In this document: piece after piece, positions 41,556 to 49,304 of the stretch
Position numbering within the stretch: position 1 is the stretch's first letter
How the letters are laid out: each line of letters opens with the position of its first letter
NCBI RefSeq assembly: GCF_902809835.1
Contig: NZ_CADDWM010000004.1
Coordinates: 1 to 64,000, forward strand
Direction: 5' to 3'
Source of the DNA: Agromyces sp. Marseille-P2726
GTDB taxonomy: Bacteria > Actinomycetota > Actinomycetes > Actinomycetales > Microbacteriaceae
Length of the DNA stretch: 64,000 nt
The notes under the pieces: model-generated
Database searches by the model: none
What the model saw: only the letters and a program-made list of their open reading frames with translations
What the model was told of the DNA's origin: nothing
Translations under genes and position numbers: made by a program

Positions 41556-42395
41556 TCAGTTCCGGCCGGTGAAGCGCTCCATCGAGCGATAGACGCCGAA
41601 CCCGTCGCCGATCACGCGGTCGAACACCCGCGTCGGGAGGATGCCGCGGAGTGCGCGCGAGAGGCCGACGCTCCAGGGCATCTCGAGCAGCGGCCGCCCG
41701 TCCAGCATCGCACGCCACACCCGGTCGACGACGACCTCGGGCGCGAGGATCGGCGCGAGGATGGGGCCCCGCGCTCCTGCGAACATGCCGGTGGAGATGT
41801 AACTCGGCGTGACCGTGAGGACCTTGACGTTGCCGTGGTCGGCCTGCTCGAGCTCGAGTCGGAGCGAGTCGCTCCACGCGATGAGGGCCGCCTTCGACGC
41901 CGCGTAGACCGCCATGCGCGGGTTCGCGAGCGTGCCGGCGGCCGACGCGATGTTCACGATGCGCGCCGGGCGGTATGCCGCCGCGATCATCCCGGGAAGG
42001 AACTCACGGGTGATGTACATGGGCGCCAGGGCGTTCACCTGCATGGTCGGGCGCGTGTCCTCGCCGTTGTCGGTCTCCCAGAAGTACCGGTTGCCGCGCA
42101 CGATGCCCGCGTTGTTGATGAGCAGGTCGGGATTGCCGACCTCCTTCCGCACCTTCTGCGCGGTCTTCGCGATCGCGCCCAGATCGCCGACGTCGACGAC
42201 GTACGACTGGATGCGCGTGGCCCCGCGAGACGCGTCGCCGAGCTCCTCGACGGCTCGGGCGAGCGCCGGCGCATCGTGGTCCCACAGCGTGACGGATGCC
42301 GCGCCCTCGACGACCGCCCGCTCGGCGTACATGCGTCCCATGCCGCCCGCCGCCCCCGTGATGAGCGCATGCGCACCGTGAACCGTTCTCGTCAT
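41556..42395 (-). CDS. Short-chain dehydrogenase/reductase
   Basis: NAD(P)-dependent oxidoreductase of 279 residues. Start ATG 42395 (MTRTVHGAHALITGAAGGMG), with GGTGGG upstream; the long upstream open frame is antisense to the GNAT gene. The cofactor loop TGAAGGMGRMYAE (13-25), the NNAG of LLINNAGIVRG, and the catalytic Ser plus YAASK (Tyr and Lys) in IASAAGTLANPRMAVYAASK are present. A C-terminal extension ends YRSMERFTGRN. Substrate unknown; the SDR family is firm. Confidence 0.9.
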   Translation of the reverse strand: MTRTVHGAHALITGAAGGMGRMYAERAVVEGAASVTLWDHDAPALARAVEELGDASRGATRIQSYVVDVGDLGAIAKTAQKVRKEVGNPDLLINNAGIVRGNRYFWETDNGEDTRPTMQVNALAPMYITREFLPGMIAAAYRPARIVNIASAAGTLANPRMAVYAASKAALIAWSDSLRLELEQADHGNVKVLTVTPSYISTGMFAGARGPILAPILAPEVVVDRVWRAMLDGRPLLEMPWSVGLSRALRGILPTRVFDRVIGDGFGVYRSMERFTGRN

Positions 42396-42515
42396 CCCAC
42401 CATCTTCGCCCACGCCGCGTGACCGCCCGCGCGCCCTCAGACGCCGACGTGATGCTTCCAGCTCGCGTAGCGATCGGTTCAACGTTTTCCTCGAGCCGCA
42501 TGCCACGATGGGCGG

Positions 42516-42983
42516 ATGACGACGCCCGAGATCCGACTCGTTCCGAAGTCCGACGACGAGACCGCCGCCTGGCTCCCCGTCGCCATGGCCGCGTACGAGG
42601 CGGCGCGCGTGCGAGCCGGCGACAGCGCCGACCAGGCCGCTGCGGCACGTCGGCTCTCGGAGGACCAGTTCTTCCCCGGCGGTCGCTTGGTCGATGGACA
42701 CTTCCTGTTCACGATCGATGCCGACGGCGACGACGTCGGATGGCTCTGGATCGGACCTTCCGGCGACACGATGAGTTGGTGGGTCTGGGACATCGCCGTG
42801 CACGAGGCCTTTCGCGGGCGTGGCATCGGGCGCGCCACGATGCTGCTCGCCGAGGACGTGGCCCGCTCCCAGGGCGCGAAGTCGATGCGGCTGAACGTGT
42901 TCGCCTACAACACTCCGGCGATCCGGCTCTACGACGAGCTCGGCTACGAGACCGCCTCGTTGTTCAAGCAGAAGCTGCTCTAG
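42516..42983 (+). CDS. GNAT-family N-acetyltransferase
   Basis: Single GNAT domain of 155 residues. The acetyl-CoA loop is IAVHEAFRGRGIGRATMLLA (about 92-111), with VFAYNTPAIRLYDELGYETA as the C-terminal signature. The nearest starts give MTTPEIRLVPKSDDE. The gene is divergent from the SDR and co-directional with the following ABC operon but separated by 135 bp. Substrate unknown. Confidence 0.9.
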   Translation: MTTPEIRLVPKSDDETAAWLPVAMAAYEAARVRAGDSADQAAAARRLSEDQFFPGGRLVDGHFLFTIDADGDDVGWLWIGPSGDTMSWWVWDIAVHEAFRGRGIGRATMLLAEDVARSQGAKSMRLNVFAYNTPAIRLYDELGYETASLFKQKLL

Positions 42984-43008
42984 CGACCAGCCCGGCGCGA
43001 ACCCGCCA

Positions 43009-43038
43009 CGTTACGCCGTGCAACGCACCGTTACGCCG
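43009..43038. promoter_or_regulatory. Direct repeats upstream of the sulfonate-type ABC operon
   Basis: CGTTACGCCG occurs at 43009-43018 and again at 43029-43038, exactly 20 bp (two helical turns) apart, 81 bp before the ATPase ATG. Such same-face repeats are typical of dimeric or tandem regulator binding. The intervening GTGCAACGCAC is itself nearly palindromic. The regulator is not in the window. Confidence 0.35.
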
Positions 43039-43118
43039 CGGGTCGGAGGAAGGTCGACGCGCTGCGTGACACGCCGGTAGCTTCGGGGCTCCGACCTTCC
43101 CACGAGCGAGGAGCTGCC

Positions 43119-44003
43119 ATGACGGCGACGATCGCAATCCCGCAGGACGCAACCGAACACACGGCTGCCGTCGGTGCCGGCAGCACGTCGGCCGCGCCCA
43201 TCGCGTTCCGTGGCGTCGGCCGATCGTTCGGGCCGGCGGAATCCGCTCGTGCGGTGCTCCGCGACATCGAGCTCGAGGTCGCTGCGGGCGAGATCGTCGC
43301 GATCCTGGGTCCGAGGGGGTGCGGCAAGTCGACGCTGCTGCGCATCGCCGCCGGCCTCGACGAGCCGTCGAGCGGCGAGGTCGCGATCGACGGCCGCCCG
43401 GTGGAGCCGTACGACCGGCGTTCGGCGGTCGGATTCCAGGAGCCCCGCCTGCTGCCGTGGCGCAGCGTCGCTCGCAACGTCGCACTCGGACTGCCGCGCG
43501 GCACCTCGCGTGGCGTGAGGGATGCCCAGGTCTCGCGACTCCTGCAGCTCGTGGGCCTGGCGGAGTTCGCCGACCACCGGCCGCACGAGATCTCGGGCGG
43601 CATGGCGCAGCGCACCTCGCTGGCCCGGGCCCTCGCCCGCAACCCCGAGGTGCTGCTCCTCGACGAGCCGTTCGGCGCGCTCGACGCGCTCCCGCGGCTG
43701 AGGATGCAGGACCTCCTCCTCGACGTGCACGCCGCCGAGCCCACCACGGTGCTGCTCGTCACCCATGACGTCGATGAGGCCCTGCAGCTCGCCGATCGCG
43801 TCATCCTGCTCGGACCCGAGGTCGACGAGCCGGGCGCCGTGATCCGGCAGACGGTCGTCGTGCCGGGCCGCCGCCCGCGCGATCGCGGATCCGCCGAACT
43901 CGCCGAGCTGCGCGGGCGCCTGCTCGACGGACTCGGCATCGACCGCCACGGCACGGCCCGAGGCGTCGAGACCGCGACCACCATTCCGCACTACCCGTAC
44001 TGA
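43119..44003 (+). CDS. ABC transporter ATP-binding protein (aliphatic sulfonate/taurine type)
   Basis: SsuB/TauB-like ATPase of 294 residues. Walker A GPRGCGKST (about 67-75; the usual Ser after GP is Arg here), Q-loop VGFQEPRLLPW, signature ISGGMAQRTSLARALA, Walker B LLLDEPFGALDALP and switch His VTHDVDEAL. It is first in the ATPase-lipoprotein-permease operon. A sulfonate ligand fits the family, but nitrate and other small anions use close relatives. Confidence 0.9.
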   Translation: MTATIAIPQDATEHTAAVGAGSTSAAPIAFRGVGRSFGPAESARAVLRDIELEVAAGEIVAILGPRGCGKSTLLRIAAGLDEPSSGEVAIDGRPVEPYDRRSAVGFQEPRLLPWRSVARNVALGLPRGTSRGVRDAQVSRLLQLVGLAEFADHRPHEISGGMAQRTSLARALARNPEVLLLDEPFGALDALPRLRMQDLLLDVHAAEPTTVLLVTHDVDEALQLADRVILLGPEVDEPGAVIRQTVVVPGRRPRDRGSAELAELRGRLLDGLGIDRHGTARGVETATTIPHYPY

Positions 44004-44019
44004 CCGAACCCGCCGACCG

Positions 44020-44091
44020 AGTCGACCACAGTCCGATCGAGACACGCACCGGTCTCGATGCTCCGGCTGCGCCGGCTCGTCGACCAGCACA
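44020..44091. repeat. Palindromic repeat, intergenic copy J
   Basis: GTCGACCACAGTCCGATCGAGACACG on the left and CCGGTCTCGATGCTCCGG...GGCTCGTCGACCAGCAC on the right, a degenerate inverted pair in the gap between the ATPase (stop 44003) and the binding-protein gene (44105). It lacks the intact GAGGAG box, so it is an older or decayed copy. Confidence 0.6.
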
Positions 44092-44104
44092 ACTGAGGAG
44101 TCAC

Positions 44105-45148
44105 ATGTCCCGCACGACCCGCACCCCGTTCCTCCGACCCGCGTTCGTCGCGGGCGCCGCAGCGACCGCCCTGCTCCTGTCGGGCTGCGTCGCCGGAGAG
44201 GGCCAGGCCGCCGAGGCCGAGCCCGCAGCATCCGATGAGTCCGTCTCGCTCGAGGGCCAGACGCTCAACATCGACTTCGCGACCTACAACCCGCTGAGCC
44301 TCATCGTCAAGGACCAGGGCTGGCTGGAGGATGCCGGCCTGACGGTCAACTGGGTGCAGTCGGCCGGATCGAACAAGGCGAACGAGGCACTGCGCGCCGG
44401 TGCCATCGACGTCGGGTCGACGGCCGGTTCGGCTGCCCTGCTCGCGCGCTCGAACGGTTCACCCATCCAGGTCATCGACATCTACTCGCAGCCCGAGTGG
44501 GCGGCGCTCGTCGCGCCCGACGGCTCGGCGATCACGTCGGTCGAGGACCTGAAGGGCAAGCAGGTGGCGGCGACGAAGGGCACCGACCCGTACTTCTTCC
44601 TGCTGCAGTCGCTCGAGGCGGAGGGGCTCGAGGCATCCGATATCACCGTGCAGAACCTGCAGCACGCCGACGGGTGGGCCGCCCTGCAGAACGGCTCGGT
44701 CGACGCCTGGTCGGGCCTCGATCCGATCATGGCCGGCGCCGAGGAGCAGGGCGCCACGCTGTTCTACCGCAACGTCGACTTCAACAGCTACGGGTTCCTG
44801 AACGCGACGGAGTCGTTCCTCGCCGAGAAGCCCGAGGTGGCGCAGGCGGTCGTCGACGCCTACGAGACCGCCCGCGCGTGGGCGGCCGAGAACCCCGAGG
44901 AGACCGCCGAGATCCTCGCCGAGGTCGCCGGGCTCGACCTCGCGGTGGCGACGAAGGTCATCGCCGAGCGCTCCAACCTCGATGTCGATCCCGTGCCGGG
45001 CGAGGCCCAGCTCGAGGTGCTCGGCAAGATCGGGCCGATCTTCGTCGAGCTCGGCGACGTCGCCACGCAGCAGCAGGTCGACGACGCGCTCGAGACCCTG
45101 ATCAACGACGAGTTCGTCACGAAGGCCGACCCCGGCCGCTTCGAGTAG
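44105..45148 (+). CDS. Sulfonate/taurine-type ABC substrate-binding lipoprotein
   Basis: SsuA-like receptor of 347 residues. Signal MSRTTRTPFLRPAFV with lipobox LLLSGCVAG (Cys about 28). The mature protein opens ASDESVSLEGQTLNIDFATY and contains the SsuA-type blocks VNWVQSAGSNKANEALRAGA and LKGKQVAATKGTDPYFFLLQ, then ESFLAEKPEVAQAVVDAYET. It lies between ATPase and permease of the same transporter. Confidence 0.9.
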   Translation: MSRTTRTPFLRPAFVAGAAATALLLSGCVAGEGQAAEAEPAASDESVSLEGQTLNIDFATYNPLSLIVKDQGWLEDAGLTVNWVQSAGSNKANEALRAGAIDVGSTAGSAALLARSNGSPIQVIDIYSQPEWAALVAPDGSAITSVEDLKGKQVAATKGTDPYFFLLQSLEAEGLEASDITVQNLQHADGWAALQNGSVDAWSGLDPIMAGAEEQGATLFYRNVDFNSYGFLNATESFLAEKPEVAQAVVDAYETARAWAAENPEETAEILAEVAGLDLAVATKVIAERSNLDVDPVPGEAQLEVLGKIGPIFVELGDVATQQQVDDALETLINDEFVTKADPGRFE

Positions 45149-45153
45149 CCCGC

Positions 45154-45279
45154 CCGCGTCAAGCAGCCCCAGCCGCTTCGGCTGGCCCGGCCGCGTCAAG
45201 CAGCCCCAGCCCACTCCGGGGTCGTTTTCCGCCATCACCACGGCGATTCGCCCGAAGATCTGTCGGGAAACGACCCCGG
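45154..45279 (+). promoter_or_regulatory. Hairpins and 21-bp direct repeat between binding-protein and permease genes
   Basis: The gap holds an exact 21-bp direct repeat (45154-45174 and 45191-45211, CCGCGTCAAGCAGCCCCAGC plus C). It also holds a small hairpin CCAGCC-GCTTC-GGCTGG (45169-45185) and a perfect 12-bp inverted repeat, CCGGGGTCGTTT (45216-45227) against AAACGACCCCGG (45268-45279). Structures here could slow 3' decay of the upstream mRNA so that more receptor than permease is made. No T tract follows. Confidence 0.55.
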
Positions 45280-45299
45280 GAACGAAGGAAGGAGTCCGG

Positions 45300-46250
45300 A
45301 TGAGCAAGACGGATGCCGCGGCGCGCACGCTCGCGGCCGCGGCGGATACGGGCACGCAACCCTCGCCCGCCGCGACTGTCGCCGCCCCACCGCGCGGATC
45401 GTCGGCGGTGGCGCGGGGGCCGCGAGCACCTCGACCGGGGCGCGAGCCGCGAGCGTCTCGCCAGCGCGGCGGCGCCGCGGCATCCGTGCCCCTCACCCGT
45501 CGGCGCTGGTTCCTCGCCGTCGGCGGCGCGATCCTCCCGCTCGTGCTGCTCGCCGCCTGGCAGTTCGTGACGACCACGGGCCTCGTGCCCGTGTCGCAGC
45601 TGCCGTCGCCCGAGATGGTGTGGCTCGCCGCCGTCGACCTCGCCCAACGCGGACTGCTCGGCCAGTACATCGCGATCTCGACGCAGCGCGTGCTGCTCGG
45701 CTTCGCGTTCGGCGCGGCGATCGGCCTGGCCCTCGGCGCGATCGTCGGGCTGTCGCGGCTCGGCGACGTGCTGCTGGCGCCCACCCTGGGCGCCCTGCGG
45801 GCGGTGCCGTCGCTCGCATGGGTGCCGCTGCTGATCCTGTGGTTCAAGATCGGCGAGGAGTCGAAGATCATCCTCATCGCGATCGGCGCCTTCTTCCCCG
45901 TCTACACGATCGTCTCGGCGGCCCTGCGACACGTCGATCGCCAGCTGCTCGAGGCGGCTCGGGCTTTCGGGCTGCGGGGCGCGCCGCTCTTCGCCACGGT
46001 GCAGCTGCCCGCGGTCGTGCCGTCGGTGCTCTCGGCCCTGCGCCTCGCACTCGCGCAGGCCTGGCTGTTCCTCGTGGCTGCGGAGCTCATCGCGTCGTCG
46101 ATGGGCCTCGGGTTCCTGCTCAGCGACTCGGGCAACACGGGGCGGATCGACCGCATCATCCTCGCCATCATCCTGCTCGCGCTGCTCGGCAAGCTCACCG
46201 ACTCGATCGTGGGACTCTTCGAGCGTTGGGCCGTGCGCCGCTGGGCCTGA
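45300..46250 (+). CDS. Sulfonate/taurine-type ABC transporter permease
   Basis: SsuC-like membrane subunit of 316 residues. The start ATG 45300 follows GAAGGAAGGAG. A long basic, Ala/Pro-rich N-terminus (about 60 residues) precedes the first helix, FLAVGGAILPLVLLAAWQFV. The ATPase-docking loop is at HVDRQLLEAARAFGLRGAPL, and the last helices end GLFERWAVRRWA. It is the third gene of the operon. Confidence 0.9.
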   Translation: MSKTDAAARTLAAAADTGTQPSPAATVAAPPRGSSAVARGPRAPRPGREPRASRQRGGAAASVPLTRRRWFLAVGGAILPLVLLAAWQFVTTTGLVPVSQLPSPEMVWLAAVDLAQRGLLGQYIAISTQRVLLGFAFGAAIGLALGAIVGLSRLGDVLLAPTLGALRAVPSLAWVPLLILWFKIGEESKIILIAIGAFFPVYTIVSAALRHVDRQLLEAARAFGLRGAPLFATVQLPAVVPSVLSALRLALAQAWLFLVAAELIASSMGLGFLLSDSGNTGRIDRIILAIILLALLGKLTDSIVGLFERWAVRRWA

Positions 46251-46355
46251 CGCCGCCTCACCGAGTTGCCCGATCCTCGCGAAGATCGGGCAGCTCGGGG
46301 AAAGTCGAGGGCGCGGGGTACCGCGTGCGGGACGCTCGGGATCGAGTGCGCTCCG

Positions 46356-48041
46356 TCAGTCGGCGAGCGCGATCACCTGAGCCGGGTCTCCGGGGCCGGT
46401 CACGACGAGCACGCGCTTCGCCGTGACGCCGTCGAGCGCCGCGACGACGGCTGCGGCATCCGTCACCGATCCGACGCCGGCCGGAGCTGGCTCGTCGGCG
46501 GCGCGCTGCCACACGGTGACGGATGCCCCGGTGACGCGCTCGATCTCCCGCTCGAGCGGCGCGGCGTCTCCGGCAGCGACGAGGATGACCCGGCCGATGC
46601 GGCGCTCGGTGCCGAGGCCCTCGGCGGCGATGACCGCCCGGTCGCGACGCCAGACAGCGAAGTGGTAGGCGAACACGAGCGCGGTGGCCACGAGGACCCC
46701 GAGCGGCGCACGCACCTGGTCGACGAGGCTCGCACCGCTGCCGGCGTCGAGTCCGAACTCGAACAGCCGGTACGCGACGACGAGCAGGGCGATGAGCGCG
46801 ACGACGGCGCTGACGCCGAACACAGCCACGAGGTACACGCGGCGAGACGTCTGCGCGATCTCCTCGGGCTTCACGCGCCGGGTCGGCCGCCAGCTCAGCC
46901 ACCACGTCGGCCCGCCGACGGCAAGGGCGCTGATGCCCCCGAGGAGCAGGGCTCGAGTGCCGGATGCCGCGAGCGGACTCACGAGCGCCGCGAGCACGGC
47001 GTTCAACACCACGCCGATGCCCGACGCGGCCGCGGCGAGGCCGATGGCCGACATGACGAGCGCGCTCGCTCGGCGAGTTCCGTCGGACCGCTCGACCGCG
47101 ATGCCACGGTGATGCACCCAGACCACGGCGCCGACGAGTGCGGCCGCCAGTGCGACGCCGAGCGGCCGGAGGACCTGCGCCGCCGGGTCGGCGGGGTCGA
47201 AGGCCAACCGGAGCCCGACGTCGAGCGCGGTGCCGACTCCGCCCAGCATGAGGATGCCCGATCCCATCACGCCCACGACGATGAGCGCCACGGCGGCGAG
47301 ACCGGTCGTCAGGCGCTTCGCCCCGTCGCGGTACCAATGCCACCACCAGATGACAGCGCCGACCACCGCCCAGACGAGGCCGTCGACCACGCCCTGCCAC
47401 CACGGGCTGCCCGCCAGGGCCTGGGCGGAGGCCCCGCGGATGGCCGTGTCGAACAGCGACCCCAGCGCATTCACGGCGCCGGCGACGGCGATGATGAGAC
47501 CGTAGACCGAGCCGGCGACGGCGGGCACCGTGGCCAGCCGCTCAGGACGCTTGACCGGGTGCCGCCACATCCATCGGTGCCAGATCCAGACCGCCGCCCA
47601 CACGAGGCCGGTCGCGAAGCCGCTCGGCCGCCACTCCCGGTCGAGTCCCGCCATCGCGGTGCCGAGCAGGGCGGATGTCGCGACGATCAACGCCACCGTG
47701 TACATCGTCGCCAGGTAGAGGCCCCACGCGAGCGCCTCGCGCTCCGCCGGCTCTCGGAGCCGACGCCAGACGACCCACCAGAGCAGCGCCGCCAGCGGAC
47801 CTCCGATGAGTGCGAACGCGAGCGAGAGGGCGAGATCAGCGACCCCGCCGACCGCGAGCCGGTCACCGAGTTCCAGCAGCCGGGCGAGCAGGCCGGCGAT
47901 GCCGACCGCCGCGATGGTGACGAGTGCGAAGAGGAGGGTGTAGACGATGAGACGCCGCACGGTGCCCTGCGTCGTCCCGGTCGTCGGGCTCGGCGACGGT
48001 GCGCGTGCCGGGCTCGTCGCCGCTGCGTCCATGCCGGTCAT
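46356..48041 (-). CDS. DUF5671-type multi-pass membrane protein
   Basis: A membrane protein of 561 residues with about twelve hydrophobic helices arranged as repeated pairs (LIVYTLLFALVTIAAVGIAG, LALSLAFALIGGPLAALLWW, LVAVFGVSAVVALIALLVVA), a layout seen in DUF5671-containing proteins. The C-terminal 90 residues are soluble and include VILVAAGDAAPLEREIERVT. The ATG at 48041 shares a base with the stop of the upstream gene (TGATG). Function unknown. Confidence 0.85.
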   Translation of the reverse strand: MTGMDAAATSPARAPSPSPTTGTTQGTVRRLIVYTLLFALVTIAAVGIAGLLARLLELGDRLAVGGVADLALSLAFALIGGPLAALLWWVVWRRLREPAEREALAWGLYLATMYTVALIVATSALLGTAMAGLDREWRPSGFATGLVWAAVWIWHRWMWRHPVKRPERLATVPAVAGSVYGLIIAVAGAVNALGSLFDTAIRGASAQALAGSPWWQGVVDGLVWAVVGAVIWWWHWYRDGAKRLTTGLAAVALIVVGVMGSGILMLGGVGTALDVGLRLAFDPADPAAQVLRPLGVALAAALVGAVVWVHHRGIAVERSDGTRRASALVMSAIGLAAAASGIGVVLNAVLAALVSPLAASGTRALLLGGISALAVGGPTWWLSWRPTRRVKPEEIAQTSRRVYLVAVFGVSAVVALIALLVVAYRLFEFGLDAGSGASLVDQVRAPLGVLVATALVFAYHFAVWRRDRAVIAAEGLGTERRIGRVILVAAGDAAPLEREIERVTGASVTVWQRAADEPAPAGVGSVTDAAAVVAALDGVTAKRVLVVTGPGDPAQVIALAD

Positions 48042-48499
48042 CAGCTCACCGCCGGCATGCAGATGGTGAGGGGCCACGGTGCGGACTCGATGAGCCACCC
48101 GCCGTCGTCGGCGACGAGGTCGAACGTGCCCTCCTCCTCGTAGTCGGATGACCCGAAGAGCCCGCCATCGTACGAGATGCTGATGAGCACGCGCACGTCG
48201 GCCGTGTCCTCGCGCTCGGCCGTCGAGTCGAGCGTGACCCGCAGATCGCGGACGCCCGGATCGACGCGCTCGCAGGAATCGGCGAGTTCGGGCACGAGGT
48301 ACTCCATCGCCGCGTCCTCATCGCCATCGATCACGGCGGTGGCATAGCGCTGCACGACACCCTCGGGCGAGGACGCATCGAGCTGGGCCGGGGCACCGCG
48401 CGTGAACACGACGATGAGGGCGATCACCACCAAGGCGCCGATGACGCAGAGGATGACGATGAGGGTGCGGTCACGTTGCGGCGCGGGGGCATCGGTCAT
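48041..48499 (-). CDS. Membrane-anchored protein with an extracytoplasmic DUF4878-like domain
   Basis: 152 residues: short N-terminus, one helix (TLIVILCVIGALVVIALIVV), then an exported domain starting SSPEGVVQRYATAVIDGDED, as in Lumazine-binding/NTF2-like (DUF4878) proteins, and ending DGGWLIESAPWPLTICMPA. It is translationally coupled to the DUF5671 gene. The fold is inference from the pattern; no function is evident. Confidence 0.78.
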   Translation of the reverse strand: MTDAPAPQRDRTLIVILCVIGALVVIALIVVFTRGAPAQLDASSPEGVVQRYATAVIDGDEDAAMEYLVPELADSCERVDPGVRDLRVTLDSTAEREDTADVRVLISISYDGGLFGSSDYEEEGTFDLVADDGGWLIESAPWPLTICMPAVS

Positions 48500-48673
48500 G
48501 CCCTCATCATGGCGTGCTCGGCGTGGGCCACGCGAACGTGGCGAGCACCGGGGCGGCAGTCACGTCGTCGGTGCCCACCGGTGCACTCTCGGGGACCGCA
48601 CGCGCCACAGACGGACGCGGGAGATCTCAGTGGATCTCGCCGCGCCCGTCGGATTCAAGGAGGCGTCGCGGGT

Positions 48674-49063
48674 TCAGTCCGCACCTCCGAGGGGAGACAG
48701 GTCGTCCCCGACCTCGACCGTGGTGCCGACCGGCTGGCCCGCATGGAGTTCACGGCGGACCTCGGCGCTGAACGGCACCGTCACGTCGACCTGCAGGTTC
48801 GCGTGCATCTGGCGGCGGTTCTCAGCGCTCCGGGCTCGCGCGAGATCGGTGTTCACGGACCGCGCGGCGGCCGCTTGCATCGCCCGCTCGATGCGGTCGG
48901 CGCCGACGACATGGCCGTGTACGAGTCCCTGCTGTGCGGCGTTCGCCGCAGGGCCCAGGTCATCGCGGACCTGGCCGCCCTGTCCGGTTGCGCCCGCGCA
49001 ACCACTCAAGAGGACTACCAGCGACACGGTGATGGCCACCGGTGCCGCCGTTCGTGTGTTCAT
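48674..49063 (-). CDS. Small secreted lipoprotein
   Basis: 129 residues from ATG 49063, which follows GAAAGGAACGGAG. Signal MNTRTAAPVAITVSLVVL with lipobox LLSGCAGAT (Cys about 20). The rest is helical and charged (ADRIERAMQAAAARSVNT, SAEVRRELHAGQPVG), ending LSPLGGAD. I do not recognise a family. The stretch 48500-48673 before it shows nothing recognisable. Confidence 0.72.
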   Translation of the reverse strand: MNTRTAAPVAITVSLVVLLSGCAGATGQGGQVRDDLGPAANAAQQGLVHGHVVGADRIERAMQAAAARSVNTDLARARSAENRRQMHANLQVDVTVPFSAEVRRELHAGQPVGTTVEVGDDLSPLGGAD

Positions 49064-49304
49064 TGCTCCGTTCCTTTCGGGAGTTGGGTTCACCACCTGG
49101 TGTGGGGATACCCGCCAAGGTAGGAGCAGCGCTCGGGCACCGGATCCGGGCGGCCCCCTCATCGGAGGTCCGGAATTCCTGAGCTTTCCTCAGGGCCGAA
49201 TCGTCCGCGTGCATCGAACGAACCATCACGCTGCCCTCGTGCCGTCACGTTCGGGCATCCCCAACGGGCACGCGCCACCGCATACCCGATGACATCCTGA
49301 GGAA

